Below, piece after piece: positions 22,550-33,419 of a stretch of 64,000 nucleotides of DNA (position 1 is its first letter; each line of letters starts with the position of its first letter). Location: the NCBI RefSeq assembly GCF_033568475.1, contig NC_133121.1:7130001-7194000 (forward strand), given 5' to 3'. The position numbers were made by a program, and so were the translations under genes. The notes beneath the pieces are model-generated. The model was not told where the DNA came from and made no database searches. It worked only from the letters and a program-made list of their open reading frames with translations. The stretch is from Henckelia pumila (Eukaryota > Streptophyta > Magnoliopsida > Lamiales > Gesneriaceae).

Positions 22550-25500
22550 ATGGAGCTATTTTCGTCTTTCAAACTCCAATCCACACCAGACTTATCCTTT
22601 TCTTCTTCTTTCTCGTCCTTCCCTTTTCAAACCCACCTCAAATCCCTTAAAAACCAATCAAAGTTCCATGTTTTGGCAGTAGCAGTCGACTCAAAAGAGC
22701 TGCCTCAAAACAGCCCTAAGAGGCTCTTGAAAGAGCTGGCAGAGCGCAAGAAAGTGGTGTCGCCCAAGAAGAGGCCACCCCCGAGAAGATTCATCCTCAA
22801 GCCCCCACTAGATGATGCGAGATTGGCTGAAAGATTCCTCAACAGCCCACAGTTGTCGTTGAAAGCTTTCCCTTTATTGAGTTCTTGCATGCCTTCTATG
22901 CGGTTAAACAATGCGGACCGAACCTGGATGGACGAATATTTGCTGGAGGTGAAGCAAGCTTTAGGATACCCATTGGAGCCTTCAGATAATTACGGAGATG
23001 ATAACCCGGCTAAGCAGTTGGATACATTGTTGTATTTGGCATTTCAGCACCCCCATTGCGACAGGACTAATGCGCGGCATGTAAGATCGGGGCATTCACG
23101 GTTGGGCTTCTTGGGGGAGTATGTGTTGGAGTTGGCCTTGTGTGAGTTTTTCTTGCAGAGATATCCAAGGGAATCCCCGGGGCCAATGAGGGAGAGGGTC
23201 TATGCTCTGATTGGGAAAAGGTTTTTGCCTAAGTGGATCAAAGCTGCTAGCTTGCAGAATTTGATTTTTCCTTATGATGATATGGATAAGTTGATTCGAA
23301 AAGATAGAGAACCTCCGGTCAAGTATGTTGCTTTTCTTGTCTTTTCTTTTCAAGTTTGCTTACTTATTTACTCAATGGGCTATGGTATTTTAACTTGCGT
23401 TTGGTACTTAACTGTATACATTTTGATTACTAGTCTAGATTCCTTTATCGGATGTGCTTCGAGATGTAATATCTCAAGGCTGTGCTTGGTGGAAGATGAG
23501 AGAGATTACATTTCAGTCAAGGTTATTCAAAATTTAATTGGAACGTAGTCTTTAAAAGCTCACAAGATATGCACCTAGGCTCAAGTCTCGATGAGACTCA
23601 GTGCACCTTGACAGGAGCCCTGGCTCTGCCCTAAAATGAAGCGCTCGCTTAAGCCCTGAATTTGGTGCGCTTTAAAGGCTGAGGGCGCATTTTTAGTGAT
23701 ATTTAAATGTAGGGATAATAAATTCAGGGTGTGTTGAATGTATATGTAGGGATGATAAATTAAGTTGAAACTCCAGAAGATGATGGTTATTCATTTTCAC
23801 TCATTAACGAGTGAGTGTTTATGTCAGTGTCAGTCAATTGTTTGTTAGGTATATACTTGGTTATAAATTTATAATAAGAAACTTTCTCCAAATTTTTTAC
23901 TCGTGTCGTTTTATTTCATACTGCGGCTCATTTTAACAAGATCAATGCTTACCTTGCACTATGTACCTTATGCTCTAGGCAGTTTTTACACCATAGGGCG
24001 TCTTGTGCCTCTAATAAATATAAACCGACAAAATATAAGAGATACTGTAAGTCAAGTGTCTATTATATATTTCAACTATATGAATGTCATTACATATGTG
24101 GGTTGTGGCTATTCTAAGGTAGTGTTTGGGAGAGCTTCTAAAGCTTTTCATTAACAAAATTTCACAAAATTTCAAAATTTTGTTAGGAAAAATCTGAGAA
24201 ATGCTTCATGGAAGCTTTCCCAAACACTACGTAAGTCGTAGAGTCAATAATGCTGTGTTTCATCAGTTATGCTAAAGTTAGTTTTTGAGTTGGATGATTC
24301 ATAACATTTTGAATTCATATACATGATATCGGCAGAGCTTGCGAAATAATAAAATATGCATCCTTTACAGACAACAGTATGAACTTCCAATCCTTGAGGA
24401 AAATTTAACGATTTCAAACACGAAACAACATATTTGGCTGTGTATTCCTTGCCCACAATTCTTGTCTTTTTATTAAATTGGCTTAGTATGATTTACTCTC
24501 ATTGTATATGTTCGCGGCAGATCTGTATTCTGGGCCTTGTTTGGTGCGATATATTTGTGCTATGGCATGCCAGAAGTGTATAGAGTTCTTTTTGAGGTGT
24601 TTGGTATGGATCTTGAGGCTGAAGATTGTCAGCCTAAAGAGAGGAGACAGCGTGAGGATGTAGATTATGTATCTGTCGAATTCGAAAGTCAAAAGTTGAA
24701 TTGGCAAGATGTAGCTGCTTATAAGGCAAGCATTAGTTTCATCCATCTCTATTCTTTTTCTTTGAATTGATTTACTATTAAAAGATATGACCTTTTATTT
24801 CTTACATTCTTGTATTAAAATGGTGTTTCTATTATTCCATTTATTAAGAAGATGGATTGTCAGCTAATTGGTGTCTTAATGTTTGACAGCCCCCGGAAGA
24901 CGCCCTTTTTACTCACCCTAGACTTTTCAGGGCATGTGTTCCACCTGGAATGCATCGATTCCGAGGCAACATTTGGGATTACGATTGTAGACCTCAAGTC
25001 ATGCGAAAACTAGGATACCCGTTAATGAGGACTGATAGGATTCGTGAGATAACAGATGCCAGGAATATTGAACTTGGACTTGGATTACAGGTGATCCTTT
25101 CTGCTTGATCTGGAACGCATATATTGATTGATTCCGTTACTTTAAGAAGACGGTGCTCTAGGCATAAACCAAAAATTTAATGGGGCTGCCAAAAAATACA
25201 AAATGGAACTCAATGTGCAACACTCTCAAAACTTTGAAAAATGAAAGAGACTTTTCAGTTGAGTATAAAGCGAAAATGATATAGATCATTGTTGCAGCTC
25301 CTATAACTCAATGTGTGCATCTATCAAACCTGATATTCTGTTTGTCCTTGCATCTAAAAGAATAACATGGTATAACCTTTACATATCTTTGTCATGAGAT
25401 TAGGTGATATTGTGTTGTTACATTGTTACCTCGTAATATTGCTTTTATATATATTTTCATGATATTTGGCAATAGTGCTTTGTTACATTGTTATCTTGTT

Positions 25501-26299
25501 GTGCTTAAATTATGGTCAAGCATCATTTTTTCCTGGAAATTTTTACGGTTTCTAACAAATCTTGCCTATATTGAAATACAGCTTTGTTTCATTCACCCGT
25601 CCAAGTACAAAATGGATCACCCACGCTTCTGCTTCGAACGACTGGAATACCTTGGTCAAAAAATCCAGGTATGTACACCATAAATTTGTAGCGTTCGATT
25701 TATCAATATACTAGCTTTCTTTTTGACTTTGTAATGCTCCTGTTCCACGTCGGTTTCTGGGAAGAGTTTGCGGTGATTTACCTAGTTCTGCCAACTCAGA
25801 ATAATCATTGAGTGAAAGCATGTATACAAAGTAACTACTTGCAAAACTCTTCTTTACAGTCTTGTTTGTGCTGGCCCGTCCGTGATCACAGGGCGAAACT
25901 ATCTTGAACTTAAAATCTTCTACAAACTTTCACTGCATGCTTGGCACAAACTCAACCTAATTTCCCGACATTGTGCAGGATCTTGTGATGGCCGAAAGGC
26001 TGCTCATGAAGCATATAGATGCCCCCGGAAGATGGTTACAAGAAAAACATCGTTGCATTTTAATGAACAAATTTTGCGGGAGATACTTGCGGGAGAAACA
26101 TCTGCATCCTTTTATAATTTACAGTGAGGAAGTGCAAGATGAATACGAAAACAACCGAAGGCGTAGAAATCCTGCTTCAACTTCAGTTCAACAAGCCCTT
26201 CATGGGCTCGCTTATGCTGTATATGGAAAGCCAGAGGTTAGACGTCTCATGTTCGAAGTTTTCGATTTTGAGCAGATTCAACCCAAGGCCGTATCATGA
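22550..26299 (+). CDS. RNC1: RNC1, chloroplast RNase III-like group II intron splicing factor
   Basis: Five exons (22550-23322, 24521-24725, 24890-25090, 25582-25668, 25979-26299) give 528 residues, close to the roughly 537 of the Arabidopsis protein. The serine-rich N-terminus (MELFSSFKLQS) fits a chloroplast transit peptide. Two RNase III-type domains follow. The first contains HSRLGFLGEYVL near residue 182, the second FERLEYLGQK (411-420). The second lacks the signature aspartate of active RNase III and the first has Glu there, as expected for RNC1. In maize RNC1 binds chloroplast group II introns and promotes splicing without cleaving RNA. Intron 2 begins with GC instead of GT. Alternative starts are 22541 (in frame, three residues earlier) and 22424; 22550 has the better context. 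Intron 1 (about 1.2 kb) carries a MITE. Confidence 0.94.
24118..24231. mobile_element. Tourist-like MITE in RNC1 intron 1
   Basis: 114 bp, starting GGTAGTGTTTGGGAGAGC and ending CCCAAACACTACG, with TAA at 24115-24117 and 24232-24234. It is the same family as the copy at 667-792. It sits about 290 bp before the intron 1 acceptor and does not touch the splice sites. Confidence 0.8.
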
Positions 26300-27302
26300 G
26301 AAATGAAATAAGTTTGTGCTTTGTCTTGAACGAACGGAGCATTCGTCGTTCGATTAAACTGCTCACAGTCTATTAAATATGAGCTATGCTTCATGTATAG
26401 TGAAACTCACGGTATTTATACGTTACCTTTAAATTTCAAAATTATATCGCATGCACTCAATCACTCATGGAGGTAACTTCAAAATATTGTGTAATTCAAG
26501 TGTGAGAAGGAACATGTATATAACATTTTTTTCTAAATCCACACTCTTTCAGTCGCACTCATTTAGACTACATTTCAAATATATAGACTAGTTTTTATAT
26601 TTAATGTTATATGTCTTATTTTTTTTATCAATTTATCTCTATTAAATTGATATCATTAACTACTTGTACAATTATTTTATTTTATTAAAATCTTCATTAA
26701 ATAAGATTAAAATGAGAAATTGTTTTTAAAAATTTATTTTTCCAAATATTTTACTTAATCCGTGTGTGAAAATATAAATATACAAGTGCTTCTATCATTG
26801 AGACGGATTCATTAGACTATTTTTTTTCACTAATCTCAAATATATAATCTAGTTTTCATATTTAATGTTATATCTCTTACTCTTTTACAAATTTATATCT
26901 ATTAACAAATTTATATCTATTAAATTGATATAATTAACTACTTGTACAATTATTTTATTTTATTAGAATCTTCGTTAAATAGAAGTAAAATGAGAAATTA
27001 TTTTTAAAAATTTAATTTCTCAAATATTTTACTTAATATGTGTAAAAATATACAATTGCTTGTATCAATGGGACGGTAGGAGTATTAAATCTTTTTTTTT
27101 TAATGGAATTCATGTATCATGCGTACTCTCCAGCCACCGCGTGATTAACTCCTAAAAGAAAATGGGCCCTATTCGGGCTGTGTAATCTAACCAACCACAA
27201 ATATATGTCAAGCAAACATTGATTATTGGGCAAAAGTCTGGTCCTCTATTAAATGTAAATGTATCTTTAATTATTTTTCCTATTAACTTCGATGCATTTA
27301 TA

Positions 27303-27303
<1 letters not shown>
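26300..27303. other. RNC1 downstream region and duplicated AT-rich block
   Basis: The 3' flank of RNC1 is followed by a tandem duplication of about 245 bp (about 26575-26812 and 26818-27080). Both units contain TTAACTACTTGTACAATTATTTTATTTTATTA and end near GAGACGG or GGGACGG, the border phrase of a common plant MITE type. No gene is seen. Confidence 0.6.
26575..27085. repeat. Tandem duplication of about 245 bp
   Basis: Two neighbouring, diverged units share ATATTTAATGTTATAT, TTAACTACTTGTACAATTA and AAAATGAGAAATT. Each ends in a GACGG phrase with TATCA-TGAGACGG or ATCAATGGGACGG. This is probably a MITE that duplicated in tandem. Confidence 0.65.
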
Positions 27304-27352
<49 letters not shown>

Positions 27353-27666
27353 GGGAAAACTGCAAATTTAATTATGGATGCTTGTCACTTTGCGATTTTG
27401 GTCCTCTATGTTTTCATATTTTAATTTTAGTCATGCATGTTTCGATTTTTGGCAATTTCGGTTCTTTTTATTCGAAAATGCTTACGTGGCACTGTACCCG
27501 TCAGCTCCACATCAGCACTGAATTGGTGCCACGTCAGCGGCACGTCGAAAAAAAAACTAAAATTGCCAAAAAAAATAAAGATAGCAGACTAAAACTGAAA
27601 TCTGAAAATATAAAGAAATGAAATCGCAAAATGACAAACATACATGATCAAAAAAACAATTTTCCC

Positions 27667-27702
<36 letters not shown>
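27304..27702. repeat. TAA microsatellite split by a MITE
   Basis: An array of TAA repeats (27304-27352) resumes after a 314-bp insertion (27667-27702). The two arms together would be one longer array. Confidence 0.85.
27353..27666. mobile_element. MITE with GGGAAAA ends, inserted at TAA
   Basis: 314 bp, starting GGGAAAACTGC and ending CAATTTTCCC. Inner arms share a TTGTCA.TTTGCGATTT phrase in inverted order near each end. TAA on both sides fits a PIF/Harbinger-type target. The centre is a GC-richer stretch with ACGTGGC/GCCACGT inverted phrases (about 27484-27533). No open frame of interest. Confidence 0.7.
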
Positions 27703-28536
27703 GAACAACAACAAAGAACTATGATATATTGATAATAATGGCGAGGCAGACACGTATTTTTATTAATTACAATGAATAATATTACCTTGAGTTATTATCA
27801 GATTGCATAGAAGATAAGATGATGCCCAAAGAAGATTGCTTGAGAGCGCATTCAAAAGTGAATAATTTGCAATACATAAACGTTCACGTTTTATTCAGTA
27901 AACCTCATACGTGAGGAAAAACATACATCTTTAGACGTATCAGTGGGTATCATTATGGTGAAATTTTATAATTGCACGTTTGTACTTTTTCAAAAAAGTA
28001 AATATACATTAATTTCATACGTGTTTCGTGCAAGATAGATAGATAGATGCAATCAATGGTGGTGATCTAATTTCTTATCAGCTTATGTCATCGCATTAAC
28101 TCGGTTTAATCTGCCTGGAAGGTGACCAATATGCATACAACTTGTGATTCTGTGTCATGCACCTATTAATTTCAAGTAAACACAACAGGAAAAGGTTTGA
28201 AATTCATCAATTTTGATTATAATTTTATTGCTTTTAATGAAATAATATTTCAAAATTTAAATTCAGATTTTATCTATTTACACAATGATAATATAAAGTA
28301 GAATATATTGCAAACTGACATTATTATCAGATGAACTTAAAATTTATTTTAATTAACATAAAATATTATATAAACATATAAGAGATTAATTTGAAGTCTA
28401 TGTCGTAATTTTTTAAAATTTAAACAATAAAAATTATATACCTTTGAAATAGATGGATCGAACCCGACCTTTAGCCAAATAACGTGACTAGGATTGATAG
28501 GAACAATCGTCTCGCGAGGGGGCCAACGATGAGACT
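27703..28536. other. Intergenic; no gene seen
   Basis: AT-rich DNA up to the Gypsy insertion site. Nothing was recognised. Confidence 0.55.
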
Positions 28537-29967
28537 TCCATTGTAACACCCGGTATTTTTAATTACATAAATCCGCCTGCATAATTAGGATATTTAATTA
28601 TTTAAATTTATGATTTATGGGTTAAATAATTATGTGAATTATTTGTGCATGATTTAATTTATTTTTAAGCATTTAACCCATAATTAGTGATTTTTATGAT
28701 TTTTAGTATTTTTATTATTTGATCGCGTAGACGGGACCGTGGACGGACGAGATGACAACTTTCGAGCCAAATTATTTTATGAGCCTTTTTGGAGCCTTAA
28801 AATATTATTTTGAGTTTTATTATCTCAAAATTTTAAGTATTTAATTTTATATAATTTTAGGAGTCCATTTTATTCAAAATTAGCCATAATATTGACTTTT
28901 TAGTATTTTTAAAATTTCCCTAAATTAATATTTCGAGATTTTATTTATGTTATCAGATTTTTAAATGTTTAATTAAGAGTTTAAGTGGTATATTTAATAT
29001 TTAAAACTTTTTATCCTTATTTATTTAACCTATATTTTAATTAACACAAAAATTAAACCTAATCTACCCCAAACCCCTTAGCCGATCGTTCACCCCCTTA
29101 GCCGCCTCCATTCTCCATCTTCATCTTCTTCCTCAAGCCTAGGAGGTTCCATAGCTCAAATCTTTTAAAGCTTCGAAGGTGTGTTCGCCCCGTCGTCCCG
29201 GAAACGTCCTACGTGCGTTCTAATCAACTCCTACGGTGAAAGGCATGATTTTCTTCTTGTTTTTAACATCATATCAGTATATATTATGTAGGTTAAGGTA
29301 GGCATGGAAATTCTTTTAGAAACTTTTCAGAAAATCGTTTGAAGTTTGTTGTTGGTGCATTGCCTTCGAATTTCATAGCATGTTCACGTCTTCTTCCTAT
29401 CCATGCATGGTTCGGCTGATGGCTAGGTCTCCGGGGGGTGTGGGAACGTGGTCTGGGCTCGAGTGGCTCGAGTGGTTCGAGCCAAACGAGCCCAGGTGGT
29501 CACCTTGTTCAGCAAAGGGTTCGGCCGAGTAGCAGTTAGGGTTTTGGGTTTGAGGGGCTTCGGTTCGATGTAGGGTAAGCATGGGGTTGGGACCTTGGTA
29601 TGGTTCGAACCGGCAGGACCCTGGGGAGGTCCTGCCGGCGGCGCTCCGGCCGGTCGTGGCCGGAGCAGGGCGGCAGCAGGCGTTGAAGGCCTGCTGCCCA
29701 AGCTTCGGCGGCCGAGAGAGGTAAGTAGACTAGGGTTTCGGTTCTAGGGTTTCTAGTGGGTTCCGGGTCGGGTCTTGGGTCCGGGTCGGGTCTAAAATAA
29801 TATGGGTTAAGTTAAGTGGGTCCGGGTCCGGGTTATTTTAGTTGGGCTCGGGTATTTTTATTTTTAAGTTTTTAAGTTAATTAGGAATTAAATGGGCTAA
29901 TTAAATTCCCAAAAATTTAATTAGTATCATTTAATTTATTTGGAGTCCATTAAATTATTTTGGGTCA

Positions 29968-30795
29968 TGTGACGCCCGGGGCTGAAGAGGCAGGGAGTGA
30001 TCGCCGGTGCCAAGAGGTTGCACGGACAATGAGCGGCTCCTGAAAGGCTTCTAGGCGGAGGGAGACATGAATGAACCGATCCCGTGCCGGAATGAGAGGG
30101 GATTCTGAGACTGTGTAGGTATGGGACTACATAGTTGAGGAGGGTTTAAAAGATTTCATATGTACTACCCATATCAAGAAGGTGCATCTTCTTTTCGGAA
30201 GCTCATCATATAAAACTCTAAAGTTAAGCGTGCTTGACTTGGGGCAATTATAGGATGGGTGACCCCCTGGGAAGTTTCTCAGGGTGCGTGTGAGTGAGGA
30301 CAAAAGCACGCTGAAAAGACCCGTCTTGATATAGTGGGTCGTTATAAATGGTATCAGAGCCGACCTCTCTTAGTACGGTATGGTTCGGGGACGAACCAAG
30401 CGGAAGCTGGTGGGCATGTGACGCCCGGGGCTGAAGAGGCAGGGAGTGATCGCCGGTGCCAAGAGGTTGCACGGACAATGAGCGGCTCCTGAAAGGCTTC
30501 TAGGCGGAGGGAGACATGAATGAACCGATCCCGTGCCGGAATGAGAGGGGATTCTGAGACTGTGTAGGTATGGGACTACATAGTTGAGGAGGGTTTAAAA
30601 GATTTCATATGTACTACCCATATCAAGAAGGTGCATCTTCTTTTCGGGAGCTCATCATATAAAACTCTAAAGTTAAGCGTGCTTGACTTGGGGCAATTAT
30701 AGGATGGGTGACCCCCTGGGAAGTTTCTCAGGGTGCGTGTGAGTGAGGACAAAAGCACGCTGAAAAGACCCGTCTTGATATAGTGGGTCGTTATA
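29968..30795 (+). mobile_element. TRIM retrotransposon with 5S-rRNA-like sequence in its LTRs (Cassandra-like)
   Basis: Two 379-bp direct repeats (29968-30346 and 30417-30795) differ at about one site. They start TGTGACGCCCGG and end GGGTCGTTATA. Only 70 bp separate them. That internal part begins with an initiator-Met primer-binding site (TGGTATCAGAGC at 30349) and ends with a purine-rich GGAAGCTGGTGGGCA. There is no coding capacity, so it is a terminal-repeat retrotransposon in miniature. Each LTR carries a stretch (about 30213-30280 and 30662-30729) with AGTTAAGCGTGCTTG and AGGATGGGTGACC.CCTGGGAAGT. These match the box A and box C promoter parts of plant 5S rRNA, the hallmark of Cassandra elements. 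Confidence 0.85.
30213..30280 (+). promoter_or_regulatory. 5S-rRNA-like pol III control region (TRIM, first LTR)
   Basis: AACTC..AAGTTAAGCGTGCTTG, then after a spacer TAGGATGGGTGACCCCCTGG and GAAGT. It resembles box A, intermediate element and box C of 5S genes. The spacer differs from a true 5S gene, so this is not a functional 5S rRNA. It repeats at 30662-30729. Confidence 0.7.
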
Positions 30796-32165
30796 GTGAG
30801 GACACATATTTTTATTTTTAAGTTTTTAAGTTAATTAGGAATTAAATGGGCTAATTAAATTCCCAAAAATTTAATTAGTACCATTTAATTTATTTGGAGT
30901 CCATTAAATTATTTTGGGTTATTTTATTTATTTTTGGGCCCATTGGGCCAGGGATAGTGCTATTGGGCCTAAGCTAGTGTTAATGGGCTTGAGTGTAGGG
31001 CCAGCAGTCCAGAACCATCCATGAGAAAATTTGCATGTGTCCTGATTATATATTTAATTATTTTTATGCATTTGAGTTATTTTAATATTTATATGTTAAT
31101 AAGAAATTAAATTAAATATATATGATGGACACACATTTTATTCAAGTACATGCATTCATGAAATAATATTTTATGCATGATTTAATGTTTAAGTTGAGCA
31201 ATAAAAATATTTTATGTTGGAAGTTGAAGTAGTGTGACAATTTAAGGGGGATTCGTCCCCATATGATTGAAGGGCAGTTTACTGCCAATTTAAGAGGTGA
31301 TTCGTCACCGGCCACGTACGTAGGTTTCCACGCTGATCAGTATTTAATGTATGATTTAAGGTTACACTACGGATACAACCATGCTATGTTAGAAAATAAA
31401 TTGCTCAATATTGTTATGTATTATGTTATGTATTATGTTTATTTAAGTAAGTCATGTTATGTAATTTTTTTAAGCATGCTCATTCATGTATATGTATGTA
31501 TTAGTATTAAATTGGTTTAAATTATTTTAAACCCTTGTTATGTTAGCATGTTGGGCCTCTAGGCTCACTACACTGGTATGGTGCAGGTGAGTACGTTGAG
31601 GATGACATTGTACCCACCGGAGGCGAGGACGTATGAGCATGCATGCAGTGGCCCCGTGACCGTGAAATATTCTGAGTCGCTATGCATGTTATTGTTCTTG
31701 TCAGCATGATACATTTTTATTATTTTCAGTGATTGAGGGTCTAGAATATTTATTTAATATTTTCAGTGCATGCAAACTTTTATTTACTTATGCAGTATAT
31801 TTTTAATTAATGTTTGACTCAGATATTTATTATATTTTTAAGAATGCATTTTTATTTAAGTATTTAATTGTTTATTCATTTTTAAATATTTTTATTCTGT
31901 ACATATTTTATTTAGTAAGTATAAAAAAAAAAAAAAAAATTTCCGCATATTTATTTATTATAGAGTTAGGGTCGTTTCAGTTGGTATCAAAGCACGGTCC
32001 TCGGAGGGGTCCTCACTGCTATGCGAGCTCAGAAATCCACGCTACCGGTCTGTAAGTTTTAAATGTTTATAGCATGATTTAATTTCTAGAATTTAAGTTA
32101 GCATTAATTTTAAAACACTTAGTTATGCATGGCGATTTACGTAAATAAATATGTGGTGGTGCAGA

Positions 32166-33230
32166 ATGCCTCCCAGACAGGTGAATCGACGTGGGAGACC
32201 TCCACATCCACCTCCACCTCCACCGCCACCTCAGCAGCACCCCATGACAGCACTGGAGCAGGCCAGTGCCACGATGATGGCGGGTATTACTGCCTTGCTG
32301 GAGCAGCAGGCAGCCCGGCCCAGACTGTCCCACGAGGAGGACGTCGCCGAGAGGTTCCAGAAGAAGGGGCCTAAGGAGTTTCTGGGGACCACCGATCCGT
32401 TGGTGGCTGAGGGATGGATTCGATCTTTGGAGTCCATTTTTGACTATATGGGGATCACAGACGCCGACAGGGTGAGCTGTGCTACATACATGATGCGAGG
32501 CGATGCAGCCTCATGGTGGGAGGGTGCAGTACGAGGAGTCCATCTACCTACTCTGACATGGGCTGAGTTCAGGCGTATCTTCTACGCCAAATATTTCACT
32601 GAGGATGTGCGCAGTCGCATGATCCGAGAGTTCATGAGTCTCCGTCAGGGGGACAGATCTGTGGTGGAGTACATAAGCCAGTTTGAGAGGGGCTGTCGTT
32701 TTGTGCCCATGATTGCTGATAGTCCGCAGGAGAAGCTGCGACAGTTTGTTGAGGGCCTGAAGGCTGAGATCAGGCATGACGTGCGCATGGCAGACGTGTT
32801 TACATATGAGTCTGCAGTCAGCAGGGCCTTGCGTTCTGAGGAGGGTCGGAGAGCGATCCAGAGAGAGCAGGGCAAGAGGCAGTTTGTACAGACAGGATAT
32901 CAGCGACCATCTTCGCAGCCACCTGCGAAGAAGCAGTATACAGGGCCGGCTAAGGGCCCGAATCAGCAGCAGAGGCCACAGCAGAGGCCGCAGCAGCAGC
33001 AGAGGGGCGGGGCCCCTAATGCCATAGCTCATCCCACTTGCCCGAAGTGCCAGAAGATGCATTCGGGACCTTGCCTATTGGGAGCAGGAGTTTGCTTCCA
33101 CTGCAGAGAGCCGGGGCATCAGATTGCTAACTGCCCCAGGAAGAAGAACACCGCTGGTAGGGTGTTCGTGATGCAGGCTGAGGAGGTCGATCCAGACACC
33201 TCCTTGATCACCGGTACATCCTATCCCTAG
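32166..33230 (+). CDS. Gypsy gag region (retrotransposon)
   Basis: A gag frame begins MPPRQVNRRGRPPHPPPPPP. It contains the retrotrans_gag core (around WIRSLESIFDYMG, ASWWEGAV, FYAKYF) and a CCHC zinc knuckle CFHCREPGHQIANC near its end. A non-coding-looking stretch of about 0.2 kb lies between it and the protease region. Some plant Gypsy groups (Ogre) splice between gag and pol; whether this one does is unknown. Confidence 0.88.
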   Translation: MPPRQVNRRGRPPHPPPPPPPPQQHPMTALEQASATMMAGITALLEQQAARPRLSHEEDVAERFQKKGPKEFLGTTDPLVAEGWIRSLESIFDYMGITDADRVSCATYMMRGDAASWWEGAVRGVHLPTLTWAEFRRIFYAKYFTEDVRSRMIREFMSLRQGDRSVVEYISQFERGCRFVPMIADSPQEKLRQFVEGLKAEIRHDVRMADVFTYESAVSRALRSEEGRRAIQREQGKRQFVQTGYQRPSSQPPAKKQYTGPAKGPNQQQRPQQRPQQQQRGGAPNAIAHPTCPKCQKMHSGPCLLGAGVCFHCREPGHQIANCPRKKNTAGRVFVMQAEEVDPDTSLITGTSYP

Positions 33231-33419
33231 TATTTTCATAAATTCTCCTTTGGTTAAAGATTTAGTATTTAATTTGAAATTCTTGTTATTTGGGTCATTT
33301 AACTGCATGTTAGAATAGGAAGCATGTTTTACTTGTGATTAGAATTAAGAACTTGTAGTGACTCGTTTGGAAAAAATTAGAAGTGGTATGAAACTGTTGG
33401 GAATTTTCTGCGTGCAGGG

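Larger units (their letters stand above)
29853..30919 (+). repeat. 113-bp LTR segment duplicated on both sides of the TRIM
   Basis: Positions 29853-29965 and 30807-30919 are copies of the same 113-bp Gypsy LTR segment (TATTTTTATTTTTAAG... to ...TTATTTTGGGT), differing at about one site. The right LTR has this segment once. The TRIM and an 11-bp filler (30796-30806) lie between the copies. Confidence 0.9.
28542..31979 (+). repeat. Left (5') LTR of the Gypsy element, carrying the nested TRIM
   Basis: It begins TGTAACACCCGG and ends GGGTCGTTTCA. It equals the right LTR except for an extra block of about 954 bp (29966-30919), which contains a TRIM and a duplicated LTR segment, plus a poly-A length difference near 31923-31939. 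Confidence 0.93.

Noticed and set aside
24483-24746. Minus-strand frame over RNC1 exon 2
   Set aside because: Shadow of the RNC1 coding strand.
29397-29701. Pro-rich minus-strand open frames, repeated at 37692-37996
   Set aside because: They lie in both Gypsy LTRs and owe their openness to GC-rich LTR sequence; no domain or expression signal.
30213-30729. Possible 5S rRNA genes
   Set aside because: Only the promoter-box parts match 5S rRNA, the 5' third is missing and the spacer is changed. They lie in TRIM LTRs.
32544-33062. 172-codon minus-strand frame
   Set aside because: Antisense shadow of the Gypsy gag region.
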